DNA of 64,000 bases from Hylemonella sp. (lineage in GTDB: Bacteria > Pseudomonadota > Gammaproteobacteria > Burkholderiales > Burkholderiaceae_C), in the NCBI GenBank assembly GCA_030695415.1, contig JAUYQZ010000045.1, positions 1 through 64,000 of the forward strand. Direction: 5' to 3'. The notes under the pieces are model-generated. The model was not told the DNA's origin and made no database searches. It was given only the letters and a program-made list of their open reading frames with translations. Made by a program: the position numbers and the translations under genes. Below are positions 46,890 to 56,866 of this stretch, one piece after another (positions within the stretch are counted from its first letter, which is position 1; every line of letters begins with the position of its first letter).

Positions 46890-48071
46890 CTAGTTCGAAT
46901 TCAGTAGTTCGGGCAGCCGGGACAGGCTGGCCAGATTGTGCGCCGGCAAAAAACGATTCACATGCGGGGCCGCCAGGGTCATGGCGGCCGATGCCGGCGC
47001 CTCCACGGTGGGATGCAGCCAGCCCACCCGCACCCCGCGGGAGCGCACCTGCGCCAGCACGCTGGCCAGGGCTCCGGGTTCTTCGGTGTCATAGCCGTCG
47101 CTGAACACCAGGAAGAGATCGCCGCGCGCCAGGCCCCGCGCCAGATGCGTGTGAACGGCTTCGTGCAGGCAGCTGGCGATACGGGTGCCGCCCCCGAAAC
47201 CGAAGGTCACGGCATTGACTTTTTCCTGCACGCGCTCACTGCGCCGCCTCATCAGCGGCGTAACCTCGGCCAGCCGGGTATGGAAGACGAAGGCGCGCGC
47301 ATCCATCACCTCGACAAAGGCACGGGTGAGGCGCAGGAAGAACTGGGCATGCACTTCCATCGAGCGGCTCACGTCCACCAGCACCACCACGCGCGGCTGG
47401 CGGCGCTGGTGCCGCACATGGTGCAACTGCACGAGCTCGCCACCCGTGGCCAGCGCGGCGCGCAGCGAGCGGCGCAGGTGAATGACGCCGCGGCTCTGCT
47501 GATGCTGCAGGCGGCGCATCAGCTGGCTGCGCAGGCGGCGCTTGAGCGCTTCGACCAGCGGCTCGAAGCGGTCCATGTCGCCGGGCTGCCACTCGGAGAA
47601 ATCCCGCTGTTCGAGCGGGGCGGTGCGGCTGGCGCCGCCCTGGGCGCGCTGTGGACCCTGGGCCTCTTCCAGTTCGCCGGTGCCTGTTTCGTCGGCCAGG
47701 CCCAGCGAGGGCTGGCGGGCCTGCTCCGGTTGCGGCGGGCCAGGCGGTGTCTGCCCCATCTCACTGTGCATCTGCTGCACCAGCTCGGGCAGGGAGCGGC
47801 CCTTGCGCGTCAGGCCCGAGCTGCGGGTGGCCGCCTTGACCTTGTGCGGGAACCAGAAGGCCTGGTGCAGATCCGGGTATTTGAGCCACTGCCTGTGGCT
47901 GCCGCAGGCGATGCCGCGCCACAGGGCCTCGACACGCGGCCACTGTGCCAGCGGCAGCGCTGCGGCGGCCCGCATCATCAGCTCCACCTCGGAATAACCC
48001 AGGGCGAACCCATGCTCGCGCAGGTAATGGGCGAACTCGCCGAGTTGCTGGCGCGGGTCAGTCGCCTGCAT
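46890..48071 (-). CDS. coxE: VWA-domain CODH maturation protein CoxE
   Basis: CoxE works with the AAA+ ATPase CoxD in assembling the [CuSMoO2] active site of CO dehydrogenase. The 393-residue protein (start MQATDPRQQLGEF) has the CoxE N-terminal region and a C-terminal von Willebrand A domain with the MIDAS motif DVSRSM and VFSDGYDTEEP. It follows coxD after a 138-bp gap containing a repeat. Length is typical. Confidence 0.9.
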   Translation of the reverse strand: MQATDPRQQLGEFAHYLREHGFALGYSEVELMMRAAAALPLAQWPRVEALWRGIACGSHRQWLKYPDLHQAFWFPHKVKAATRSSGLTRKGRSLPELVQQMHSEMGQTPPGPPQPEQARQPSLGLADETGTGELEEAQGPQRAQGGASRTAPLEQRDFSEWQPGDMDRFEPLVEALKRRLRSQLMRRLQHQQSRGVIHLRRSLRAALATGGELVQLHHVRHQRRQPRVVVLVDVSRSMEVHAQFFLRLTRAFVEVMDARAFVFHTRLAEVTPLMRRRSERVQEKVNAVTFGFGGGTRIASCLHEAVHTHLARGLARGDLFLVFSDGYDTEEPGALASVLAQVRSRGVRVGWLHPTVEAPASAAMTLAAPHVNRFLPAHNLASLSRLPELLNSN

Positions 48072-48120
48072 ACAAACGACTCCCGGGCAAGGCAGGCGTA
48101 CTTGGGCAAGCTGAACAATT

Positions 48121-48207
48121 CGGGGAACGCCGTGGAACCGGCTTCGCCGGGCCACTGGCGTTGTCCCCCCGCCGGGGGAAAGACGGCGATAGCCGGCTCA
48201 GGGGGTG
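48121..48207. repeat. Intergenic repeat between coxD and coxE
   Basis: The coxD-coxE gap holds a sequence of the type GGAACCGGCTTCGCCGGGCC...CCCCCCGCCGGGGG...CTCAGGGGG. This is built from nested GC-rich palindromes and resembles an interspersed intergenic repeat I know from Comamonadaceae genomes. It may affect transcript stability between the two genes. Confidence 0.55.
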
Positions 48208-48209
48208 CA

Positions 48210-49133
48210 TCATTTCATCCCGGCAACACCGACGTCCTGCCCGACACGCGGGCCGTCGATCAGCTTGCCCACGCGCTCGGCCGTCACCTGCCAGCTGTCG
48301 TTGCGCGTCTTGAGCAGCGCCGCGAGCGTGGGCAGCAGCGCCTGGGGTTCCACCGGCAATTCCTTCATGCCCATCTTGAACAGCACGCGCACCCAGTCCA
48401 GGGTCTCTGCCACCCCCGGGGTCTTGTCCAGGTCGTCCTTGCGCAGGCGCTGCACAAAGGCCACGGCCTCTTCCACCAGGCGTTGCGCGGCTTCGGGAAC
48501 CAGGGTGCGCACGATCTCCGTCTCGCGCGCCAGCGAAGGGTAGTCCACGTAATGGAACAGGCAGCGCCGGCGCAGCGCGTCCGACAGGTCGCGCGTGCCG
48601 TTGCTGGTGAGGATGACCAGCGGCTTGGTCACGGCCTTGAGCGTGCCGATCTCGGGCACCGTGACCTGGTACTCGGAGAGCATCTCAAGAAGAAAGGCTT
48701 CGAAGGCCTCGTCGGCGCGGTCGATCTCGTCGATCAGCAGCACGCAGGGCTGCGGCGAGCGGATCGCCTGCAGCAGCGGCCGCTCGAGGAGGTAGTCCTC
48801 GGAAAAAAGGTTCTTGCGCAGCGCGGCCTTGTCGCCTTGTCCGACTTCGGCCAGCCGGATCTCCAGTAACTGGCGGCTGTAGTTCCACTCGTAGACCGCC
48901 TGGTTCAGGTCCAGGCCTTCGTAGCATTGCAGGCGAAGCAAGGGGCGGCCCAGCGCACGCGCGCAGGCCCCCGCGATGGCCGTCTTGCCCACACCGGCCT
49001 CGCCTTCGAGCAACAGCGGCCGCTCCAGCGACAAACCCATCCAGACCAGGCTGGCGAGATCCTCGTCAGCGATGTAGCCGGCCTGGTACAGGCGTTCGCG
49101 CAGCCCCTGGGGAGTCGCAAGTGTGTCGCTCAT
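48210..49133 (-). CDS. coxD: MoxR-type AAA+ ATPase CoxD
   Basis: CoxD is a MoxR-family chaperone ATPase required for maturation of the CODH metal cluster. From the ATG at 49133 it has 307 residues. Walker A is GEAGVGKTA, Walker B is VLLIDEIDRADEAFEAFLLEML, and sensor 1 is ILTSNGTRDLSDALRRRC. The N-terminal track extension lies in the coxG-coxD gap and is not supported. It precedes coxE, as in other cox clusters. Confidence 0.93.
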   Translation of the reverse strand: MSDTLATPQGLRERLYQAGYIADEDLASLVWMGLSLERPLLLEGEAGVGKTAIAGACARALGRPLLRLQCYEGLDLNQAVYEWNYSRQLLEIRLAEVGQGDKAALRKNLFSEDYLLERPLLQAIRSPQPCVLLIDEIDRADEAFEAFLLEMLSEYQVTVPEIGTLKAVTKPLVILTSNGTRDLSDALRRRCLFHYVDYPSLARETEIVRTLVPEAAQRLVEEAVAFVQRLRKDDLDKTPGVAETLDWVRVLFKMGMKELPVEPQALLPTLAALLKTRNDSWQVTAERVGKLIDGPRVGQDVGVAGMK

Positions 49134-49233
49134 GGCAGAAAGGGTATCAGTTGTGGCCGTCCATGTCCCGTCGGCCGCCGTCCCCTGCAGGGTGGGGCGA
49201 AGCGACACGCAGCGCGCGCAGCCTAGGGGTGTT

Positions 49234-49818
49234 TTACTTCTTGCCGAACAGGCCCGCGAAGAATTTCCTGATCATGGCCCAGACCAGGCCCAGGGCATTG
49301 AACTCCTTGGCCACCACTGGGGCAGCCGTCGTGGCGCCCCCTGAGGCGCCCGCGGCTGGCCCCTGGCGCGCCAGTGCCTTCTGCGAAAACACATCGGCGA
49401 ACTGGGCCAGGATCATGTCGGACACCGAAGTCATCATGCGGCCGCCGAACTGGGCGAACTTGCCGTTGACGATGACTTCAGCATGACCGTCCAGCGTGCA
49501 CTGACCGTCGGCGGCGGGCAGGAGGCGGGCCGTGAGTTCCATGGAGGCCGAGGAGCCGGCCTTGTCAGCGCCCTTGCCCATCATCTTGAGCGTGCGGCTG
49601 GCGGGGTCCAGGGTGAGCACCTCGATCGTGCCGGCAAAGGCGGCCACCGCGGGGCCGACCTTCACGCGCACGCTGCCCTTGTAGTTCTTGTCGTCCACCT
49701 TCTCGGTGATCTGCGCACCGGGCATGCAGGTGGCGAGTTCATTCATGTCGGACAGGATGGCCCAGGCGGCGTCGACGCCGGAGGCCACGGGGTATTGCTT
49801 GTCGAGAACGACTTCCAT
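49234..49818 (-). CDS. coxG: CODH-associated SRPBCC protein CoxG
   Basis: CoxG is a START/SRPBCC-fold protein linked to membrane attachment or function of CO dehydrogenase. The 194-residue protein starts MEVVLDKQYPVASGVDAAWAILSDMNELATCMPGAQ and contains the family motif YKGSVRVKVGPAVAAFAGT and a C-terminal hydrophobic stretch. It directly follows coxL (66-bp gap), whereas in the classical order it comes after coxF. Confidence 0.9.
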   Translation of the reverse strand: MEVVLDKQYPVASGVDAAWAILSDMNELATCMPGAQITEKVDDKNYKGSVRVKVGPAVAAFAGTIEVLTLDPASRTLKMMGKGADKAGSSASMELTARLLPAADGQCTLDGHAEVIVNGKFAQFGGRMMTSVSDMILAQFADVFSQKALARQGPAAGASGGATTAAPVVAKEFNALGLVWAMIRKFFAGLFGKK

Positions 49819-49884
49819 GAGAGCTTTCCTGGTAAAACAAAAGGACGGGTGCGCCGTGGCGCAGCCGCCCCGCAAGCGCCGTTT

Positions 49885-52290
<2,406 letters not shown>

Positions 52291-52314
52291 TGTGTGTCTC
52301 CTGGGTCGGGTCGC

Positions 52315-52806
52315 TCAGGCGGCCATCTTCTGGGGTTGTTGCAGCGCCTTGGCAGCGTGCTGCACGGCCTTGACGATGTTCTGGTAGCCGGTGCAGCGGC
52401 ACAGGTTGCCGGACATGCCGACGCGGATCTGCTCCTCGGTCGGGTTCGGGTTGTCCTGCAGGAAGCGGTAGGCGCGCATCAGCATGCCGGGCGTACAGAA
52501 GCCGCACTGCAGGCCGTGCTCCTTGTAGAAGCCTTCCTGCACGGCATGCAGCACGCCGGCATTGGCCAGGCCTTCGACGGTCTTGATGTCGCTGCCGTCG
52601 CACTGCACCGCCAGGTGCGTGCAGCTCTTGACCGACTTGCCGTCGATGTCGACGGTACAGACGCCGCAGTGGCTGGTCTCGCAGCCGATGTGGGCGCCCG
52701 TCAGGTTCATCTTCTCGCGCAGGAAGTGGATCAGCAGGGTGCGCGGCTCGACAGCCTCCTCGATCTTGCGGCCGTTGAGGTTCATGGAAACGATGTGCTT
52801 GCTCAT
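52315..52806 (-). CDS. coxS: Carbon monoxide dehydrogenase small (2Fe-2S) subunit
   Basis: CoxS carries the two [2Fe-2S] clusters between the Mo site and FAD. The 163-residue protein (start [19 protein letters not shown]) has a plant-ferredoxin-type site CETSHCGVC...C and a helical site CGFCTPG...CRCTGY. It sits between coxM (23-bp gap) and coxL. The track start 43 codons upstream is not supported. Confidence 0.97.
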   Translation of the reverse strand: MSKHIVSMNLNGRKIEEAVEPRTLLIHFLREKMNLTGAHIGCETSHCGVCTVDIDGKSVKSCTHLAVQCDGSDIKTVEGLANAGVLHAVQEGFYKEHGLQCGFCTPGMLMRAYRFLQDNPNPTEEQIRVGMSGNLCRCTGYQNIVKAVQHAAKALQQPQKMAA

Positions 52807-52829
52807 GGGTGAGTCTCCTCTTCTTTCTT

Positions 52830-53693
52830 TTACTTGCAGCGGGCGGCGGCAGCGCGGATGGCGCGCTTGGTCATCTCGCCGGCCATGGCGGTCTTGTACT
52901 CGACGTCGCCACGCAGGTCTTCGGCCGGATCGCACACGGCACGCACGGCAGCAGCGGCAGAGTTGAGCGATGCCTCGTCGATCGCCTTGCCGACCAGGGC
53001 CGCCTCGGCCTCCCTGGCACGCAGCGCGGTCGGCGCCACGTTGGTCAGGCCAATGCTGGCCTTGGTGACCTTGCCCCCGCTCATGCTCAGCACGACGGCG
53101 GCGCCGGCCGTGGCCCAGTCCCCGGTCTTGCGCTTGAGCTTCTGGTAGGCGTAGCCGGTGCCGGCCGCAAAGGGGGCCACCAGGATGGCCGTGAGGATCT
53201 CGTTCTCGGCCAGCGCAGTCATGTAGGTGCCGTGAAAGAAGTCCACCGCCTTCACCTGGCGCTCACCCTTGGGGCCCTGCAGCACGAAGGTGGCATCCAG
53301 CGCCATGCTGATGGCGGGGTGGTCGTTGCCGGGGTCACCGTGGGCGATGTCGCCGCCGATCGTGCCGCGGTTGCGCACCTGCGGGTCGGCGATCAGCTGG
53401 GCGGCTTCCGGTAGCAGCGGCAGCTTCTGCTGCAGCAGCTTGGAGTCGATCAGCTCGTTCTCGGTGGTCATGGCGCCGATACGGATCAGGCCACCGGCTT
53501 CGGTGATACCGCGCAGTTCGGGAATGCGATTGATGTCGATCAGCGTGCCAGGCTGGGCGAAGCGCAGCTTCATCATGGGCAGCAGGCTGTGGCCGCCGGC
53601 GAGCAGCTTCGCGTCATCGCCCAGGGTGCTCAGGAGGTTGATGGCCTCCGGCAGGGTGCGCGGCGCATGGTAGGCAAATGCGGGTGGAATCAC
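52830..53693 (-). CDS. coxM: Carbon monoxide dehydrogenase medium (FAD) subunit
   Basis: CoxM binds FAD and passes electrons to the respiratory chain. The start is GTG at 53693 with GAGGAGACACC directly upstream, giving 287 residues like known CoxM. FAD motifs are [15 protein letters not shown] near the N-terminus and [17 protein letters not shown]. It is the first structural gene of the operon, downstream of rcoM. Confidence 0.96.
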   Translation of the reverse strand: MIPPAFAYHAPRTLPEAINLLSTLGDDAKLLAGGHSLLPMMKLRFAQPGTLIDINRIPELRGITEAGGLIRIGAMTTENELIDSKLLQQKLPLLPEAAQLIADPQVRNRGTIGGDIAHGDPGNDHPAISMALDATFVLQGPKGERQVKAVDFFHGTYMTALAENEILTAILVAPFAAGTGYAYQKLKRKTGDWATAGAAVVLSMSGGKVTKASIGLTNVAPTALRAREAEAALVGKAIDEASLNSAAAAVRAVCDPAEDLRGDVEYKTAMAGEMTKRAIRAAAARCK

Positions 53694-53890
53694 GGTGTCT
53701 CCTCTTTGCTTGTTTTCGCCATGGATGGCGTATCGACGACAAGCGGGCCAATCTACCGACGGCCTGCTGTCTTGAGGAGTCGAAACAATCAAAGCCATGC
53801 AGGGCTGCACGAATGGCAAGCCTGACGCACGAACAGTTCAGCCGACATAAACCCGCCCATAAGCAGGTTTTTATATAGGCGGAAATTGAA
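53694..53890 (-). promoter_or_regulatory. rcoM-coxM intergenic region, presumed CO-responsive promoter
   Basis: The 197-bp gap should hold the coxM promoter. On the minus strand, two direct TTATG words (TTATGGGCGGGTTTATG) lie shortly after the rcoM stop in an A/T-rich stretch with TATATAAAAA. They are candidates for RcoM binding, because a TTnnnG-type direct repeat is reported for RcoM targets as far as I recall. This is not proven. Confidence 0.4.
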
Positions 53891-54697
53891 TTAACTGCGT
53901 GCAAACACCGGGTCCGTCAGGCCCAGTTGTTCCATCAGTCGCGGCGCGCTGCTGCGGGAAACGGGAATCTCCACCGGCGTGGAGCCCATCATGCGCAAGG
54001 TGATTCGCCCTTCGTCGCGCACGATCTCGTCGACGTGCGAGAGGTTGACGATGTAGCTGCGATGCACGCGCAGGAAGAGCTGTGGGTCCAGCCGGCTCGA
54101 CAGGTCGCCGATGTTGAGGTTGCAGAACTGGCTGCCCTGGCCCGTGTGCACCCAGGTGTAGTGGCCCTCGGATCGGATGAAGGACACCGAGGGCACGTCC
54201 ACCAGCAGCACGCGGTTCTGCTTGATGGTGGGGATTTTGCGCAGCAGGCGGCGCTCGGCGGCCTCGCCGCTTTCGCGGCCGGCCTTGGCCCCGCTGCCCT
54301 CGTTTTCCGGGCTGACAACGTCGGTGATGTCGTAGAAGACCAGCGTATAGCCTACCGTGGCGCCCTTCGCATCACCGATCTTGGAGACCTTGATGAGCAA
54401 CATGCGATCCGGGATGTTGATCATCATGGCCATCGGCGGCGCGTTGTTCACCGGACACTCGGCCTGGTCCAGCAGGAATTTCACCTTGTTCTTGGCCGTG
54501 TCCGGGTGGAAGTCCAGCACGTATTGGTCGAAGGGCAGCTTGTCGTCCACCGGCAGGCTGCGCCGCGCGAAGTCATTCATGCCGACCACGTGCAGGGCCT
54601 TGTCCAGGTGGATCACGCCCACGTCGAAGCGCTCCAGCAGGTAAAGCCACGAGTTCGGGTTGGCCGCGGGAGCAGCCGACATGGGACAGCTTTTCAT
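53891..54697 (-). CDS. rcoM: RcoM, heme-PAS/LytTR CO-sensing transcription factor
   Basis: RcoM activates CO-oxidation genes on CO binding to heme in its PAS domain. From the ATG at 54697 it has 268 residues, the known RcoM length. The PAS domain (about 17-130) carries DFHPDTAKNKVKFLLDQAE-CPV and PMAMMINIPDR. His64 and Met91 match the heme ligands His74/Met104, and Cys81 the Cys94 ligand of Burkholderia xenovorans RcoM-2. The C-terminal LytTR DNA-binding domain has FIRSEGHYTWVHT, LFLRVHRSYIVNL and VPVSR-like EIPVSRS. It lies immediately upstream of coxM on the same strand. Confidence 0.93.
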   Translation of the reverse strand: MKSCPMSAAPAANPNSWLYLLERFDVGVIHLDKALHVVGMNDFARRSLPVDDKLPFDQYVLDFHPDTAKNKVKFLLDQAECPVNNAPPMAMMINIPDRMLLIKVSKIGDAKGATVGYTLVFYDITDVVSPENEGSGAKAGRESGEAAERRLLRKIPTIKQNRVLLVDVPSVSFIRSEGHYTWVHTGQGSQFCNLNIGDLSSRLDPQLFLRVHRSYIVNLSHVDEIVRDEGRITLRMMGSTPVEIPVSRSSAPRLMEQLGLTDPVFARS

Positions 54698-54953
54698 GAG
54701 GAACAATTCCTGAGACAGCAACAGGGTTGGGGCAGGCACCCGCGCGCTCGTGCGAACCAAGCGGGCTATCGTGCAGCCAGGCTGCGTTTCATTCATGCGC
54801 CCGCGCGGTCTGGATCCTTGCCGCTTACAGTGGCCTGCGGAAAATGCGAGTGTCCGGGAGCGTCCTTGCCTCTCGCCACGGTGTTAACCCGCAAACACCG
54901 ATAGATTTCAACAAACAGCACCTTAGCCAGAAACTAGCTCCCCCGTGATCACG

Positions 54954-55646
54954 ATGAACCTGTCACCCCAACCCCACTGGCTGGCCCGCAGCATCGGCTC
55001 GGCCACGCTCACCCCGGCTCTGCTGGTGGTGTTGGTGGGATTCACGCTGTGGGCGCTCGGTCGCAGCTCGGCCCTGGCTGGCAGCACGCAAGGCTGGCTG
55101 ATCGCACTCACGCTGCTGGCCGTGGCCGCCGGCTGCGCCGCGCTGGCCTGGGTGCGCCCGCAGCGCGCCGGCCTCTCGCCGCCGCACGTCATGCTCTCGC
55201 TGGGCTTTGGCGGCATGCTGCTGGGCCTGCTGTGGGATGTGCTGCAGAGCGGCCCCGCGCGGCTGGACAGCCTGTGCCTGCAGTCCAGCGGCCTGGGCTT
55301 CGTCGACAGTCTGCTGCTGCACATCGAATTCCTGCCCGGCATGCATGCGGGCATGCTGGCCGGTGGCCTGGCCGCCATTCCCAGTCTGCGCGTGCTGCGC
55401 CCGCACTGCGGCCGTTACCTGTGTTCGCTGTTCGCGCAGAACCTCATGTGCTCGGGCTGGATGCTGATCGGCATGACGGCCGGCGCCGTCTGGCTGGCGG
55501 GCTGGCAGATCGGCAGCGGCAGCAGCAGCAGCAGCCTGCCCGGCATGCTGGGCGGCATGTTCGTGGGCATGACCTGGGGCATGGTGCTCAGCGTCGCGCT
55601 GTACCGCGGCTTCTTCGCCTGGCGCACGAGCGCGGAACAAGGTTGA
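54954..55646 (+). CDS. Hypothetical Met/Gly-rich membrane protein divergent from rcoM
   Basis: The 230-residue protein has about five to six transmembrane segments. Two related motifs, LPGMHAGMLAGGL and LPGMLGGMFVGMTWGM, repeat a PGM-xxGMxxG pattern in different helices and add a His and several Met residues. Cysteines occur at LCLQSSG and NLMCSG. I do not know the family. Either GTG at 54945 or ATG at 54954 could start it. Divergence from rcoM suggests a link to CO or metal biology, which is inference. Confidence 0.7.
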   Translation: MNLSPQPHWLARSIGSATLTPALLVVLVGFTLWALGRSSALAGSTQGWLIALTLLAVAAGCAALAWVRPQRAGLSPPHVMLSLGFGGMLLGLLWDVLQSGPARLDSLCLQSSGLGFVDSLLLHIEFLPGMHAGMLAGGLAAIPSLRVLRPHCGRYLCSLFAQNLMCSGWMLIGMTAGAVWLAGWQIGSGSSSSSLPGMLGGMFVGMTWGMVLSVALYRGFFAWRTSAEQG

Positions 55647-55726
55647 GCCACCAGGAACGGGGCGCGTGCATGCCCCGTCGGCTTGGGCTAAAGTGGGCAT
55701 CCGTCTCCACTCTCCAACAAGCCGCC

Positions 55727-56431
55727 ATGAACTCCCTTGATGACTTCACCATCACCCGCAAATGGCCCGCCCGGCATCCGGAGCGGCTTCAGCTCTATTC
55801 CCTGCCCACGCCCAATGGCGTGAAGATCTCGATCATGCTTGAGGAGACCGGACTGCCCTATGAAGTGCACCTGGTGGACTTCGAGAAGCAAGACCAGTTC
55901 TCCCCGGAGTTCCTCAGCCTCAACCCCAACAACAAGATCCCCGCCATCCTGGACCCGCAGGGCCCGGGCGGCAAGCCGCTGGCGCTGTCCGAGTCCGGCG
56001 CCATCCTGGTGTATCTGGCCGGCAAGACCGGCAAGCTCATGCCCCGGGACGACGCGGGCAAGTACGAAACGCTGCAATGGGTGATGTGGCAGATGGGCGG
56101 CGTGGGCCCCATGTTCGGCCAGCTCGGCTTCTTCACCATCTTCGCGGGCAAGGACTACGACGACAAGCGCCCGCTGGAACGCTACGTGACCGAGTCGCGC
56201 CGCCTGCTGGGCGTGCTGAACGAGCGCCTCAAGGGTCGCAAATGGATCATGGGTGACGAGTACACCATCGCGGACATTGCCGTGTTTCCCTGGGTGCGTA
56301 ACCTGATCGTGCGCTACAAGGCCGGTGAGCTGGTCTTCATCGAGGACTTCCCCGAAGTCACGCGCGTGCTGGCGAGTTTCGTGGCCCGGCCGGCAGTCGC
56401 CAGGGGCCTGAACATCCCCAAGCGCGACTGA
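55727..56431 (+). CDS. Glutathione S-transferase (YfcG/YghU-like)
   Basis: The 234-residue GST has an N-terminal thioredoxin-like domain (LQLYSLPTPNGVKISIMLEETGLPYEVHLVDF) with the cis-Pro/GSH-binding region NPNNKIPAILDP and SESGAILVYLA. An all-helical domain with DEYTIADIAVFPWVRN follows. The TPNG-x-K pattern is that of the nu-class YfcG/YghU enzymes with disulfide-reductase activity. The track ORF runs far upstream in a non-coding frame. It is a single gene. Confidence 0.92.
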   Translation: MNSLDDFTITRKWPARHPERLQLYSLPTPNGVKISIMLEETGLPYEVHLVDFEKQDQFSPEFLSLNPNNKIPAILDPQGPGGKPLALSESGAILVYLAGKTGKLMPRDDAGKYETLQWVMWQMGGVGPMFGQLGFFTIFAGKDYDDKRPLERYVTESRRLLGVLNERLKGRKWIMGDEYTIADIAVFPWVRNLIVRYKAGELVFIEDFPEVTRVLASFVARPAVARGLNIPKRD

Positions 56432-56499
56432 ACCGTTCGTCCGGCCCGCTACCGCTGGCCTTATCCTTCTTCAACCCGAATCCAGACTGGAGCCTTACG

Positions 56500-56793
56500 A
56501 TGGATCTTCCCGAGCGCGATGGCGATGGCTATCTGACCGACATGAACGCCTGGACCGAGGAAATCGGCCGTGCCATGGCCGAAATCGACGGCTATGAACT
56601 CGACGACACCAAGTGGAGCCAGATCCTCAAAGCCCGCGAGTATTACGATGAATTCAGCAGCGTGCCCCCGATCCGCAAGTTCGCCAAATACTTGGGCGAA
56701 GACCAGACCGACATCTTCAAACGCTGGATGACGGGCCCGATGAAGCCGATCACCAAGTACGGCGGCCTGCCCAAACCAACGGGCTGCGTCTGA
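56500..56793 (+). CDS. TusE/DsrC/DsvC-family sulfur relay protein
   Basis: The 97-residue protein of the DsrC/TusE family has DGDGYLTDMNAWTEEIGRAMAE, SSVPPIRKFAKYLG and the C-terminal KPTGCV with the conserved penultimate-type cysteine. It is somewhat shorter than TusE and has a single C-terminal cysteine, so it is a sulfur-carrier-like (possibly tRNA thiolation) rather than a two-cysteine DsrC. No tusBCD or dsr genes are adjacent. Confidence 0.9.
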   Translation: MDLPERDGDGYLTDMNAWTEEIGRAMAEIDGYELDDTKWSQILKAREYYDEFSSVPPIRKFAKYLGEDQTDIFKRWMTGPMKPITKYGGLPKPTGCV

Positions 56794-56866
56794 TTTTTTC
56801 GCTCCGGCGGCCTTCGTACCACGCCCCGCGCAGCAGCGCGGTCTGATCAGCCCCAGCTTCGGCTGA

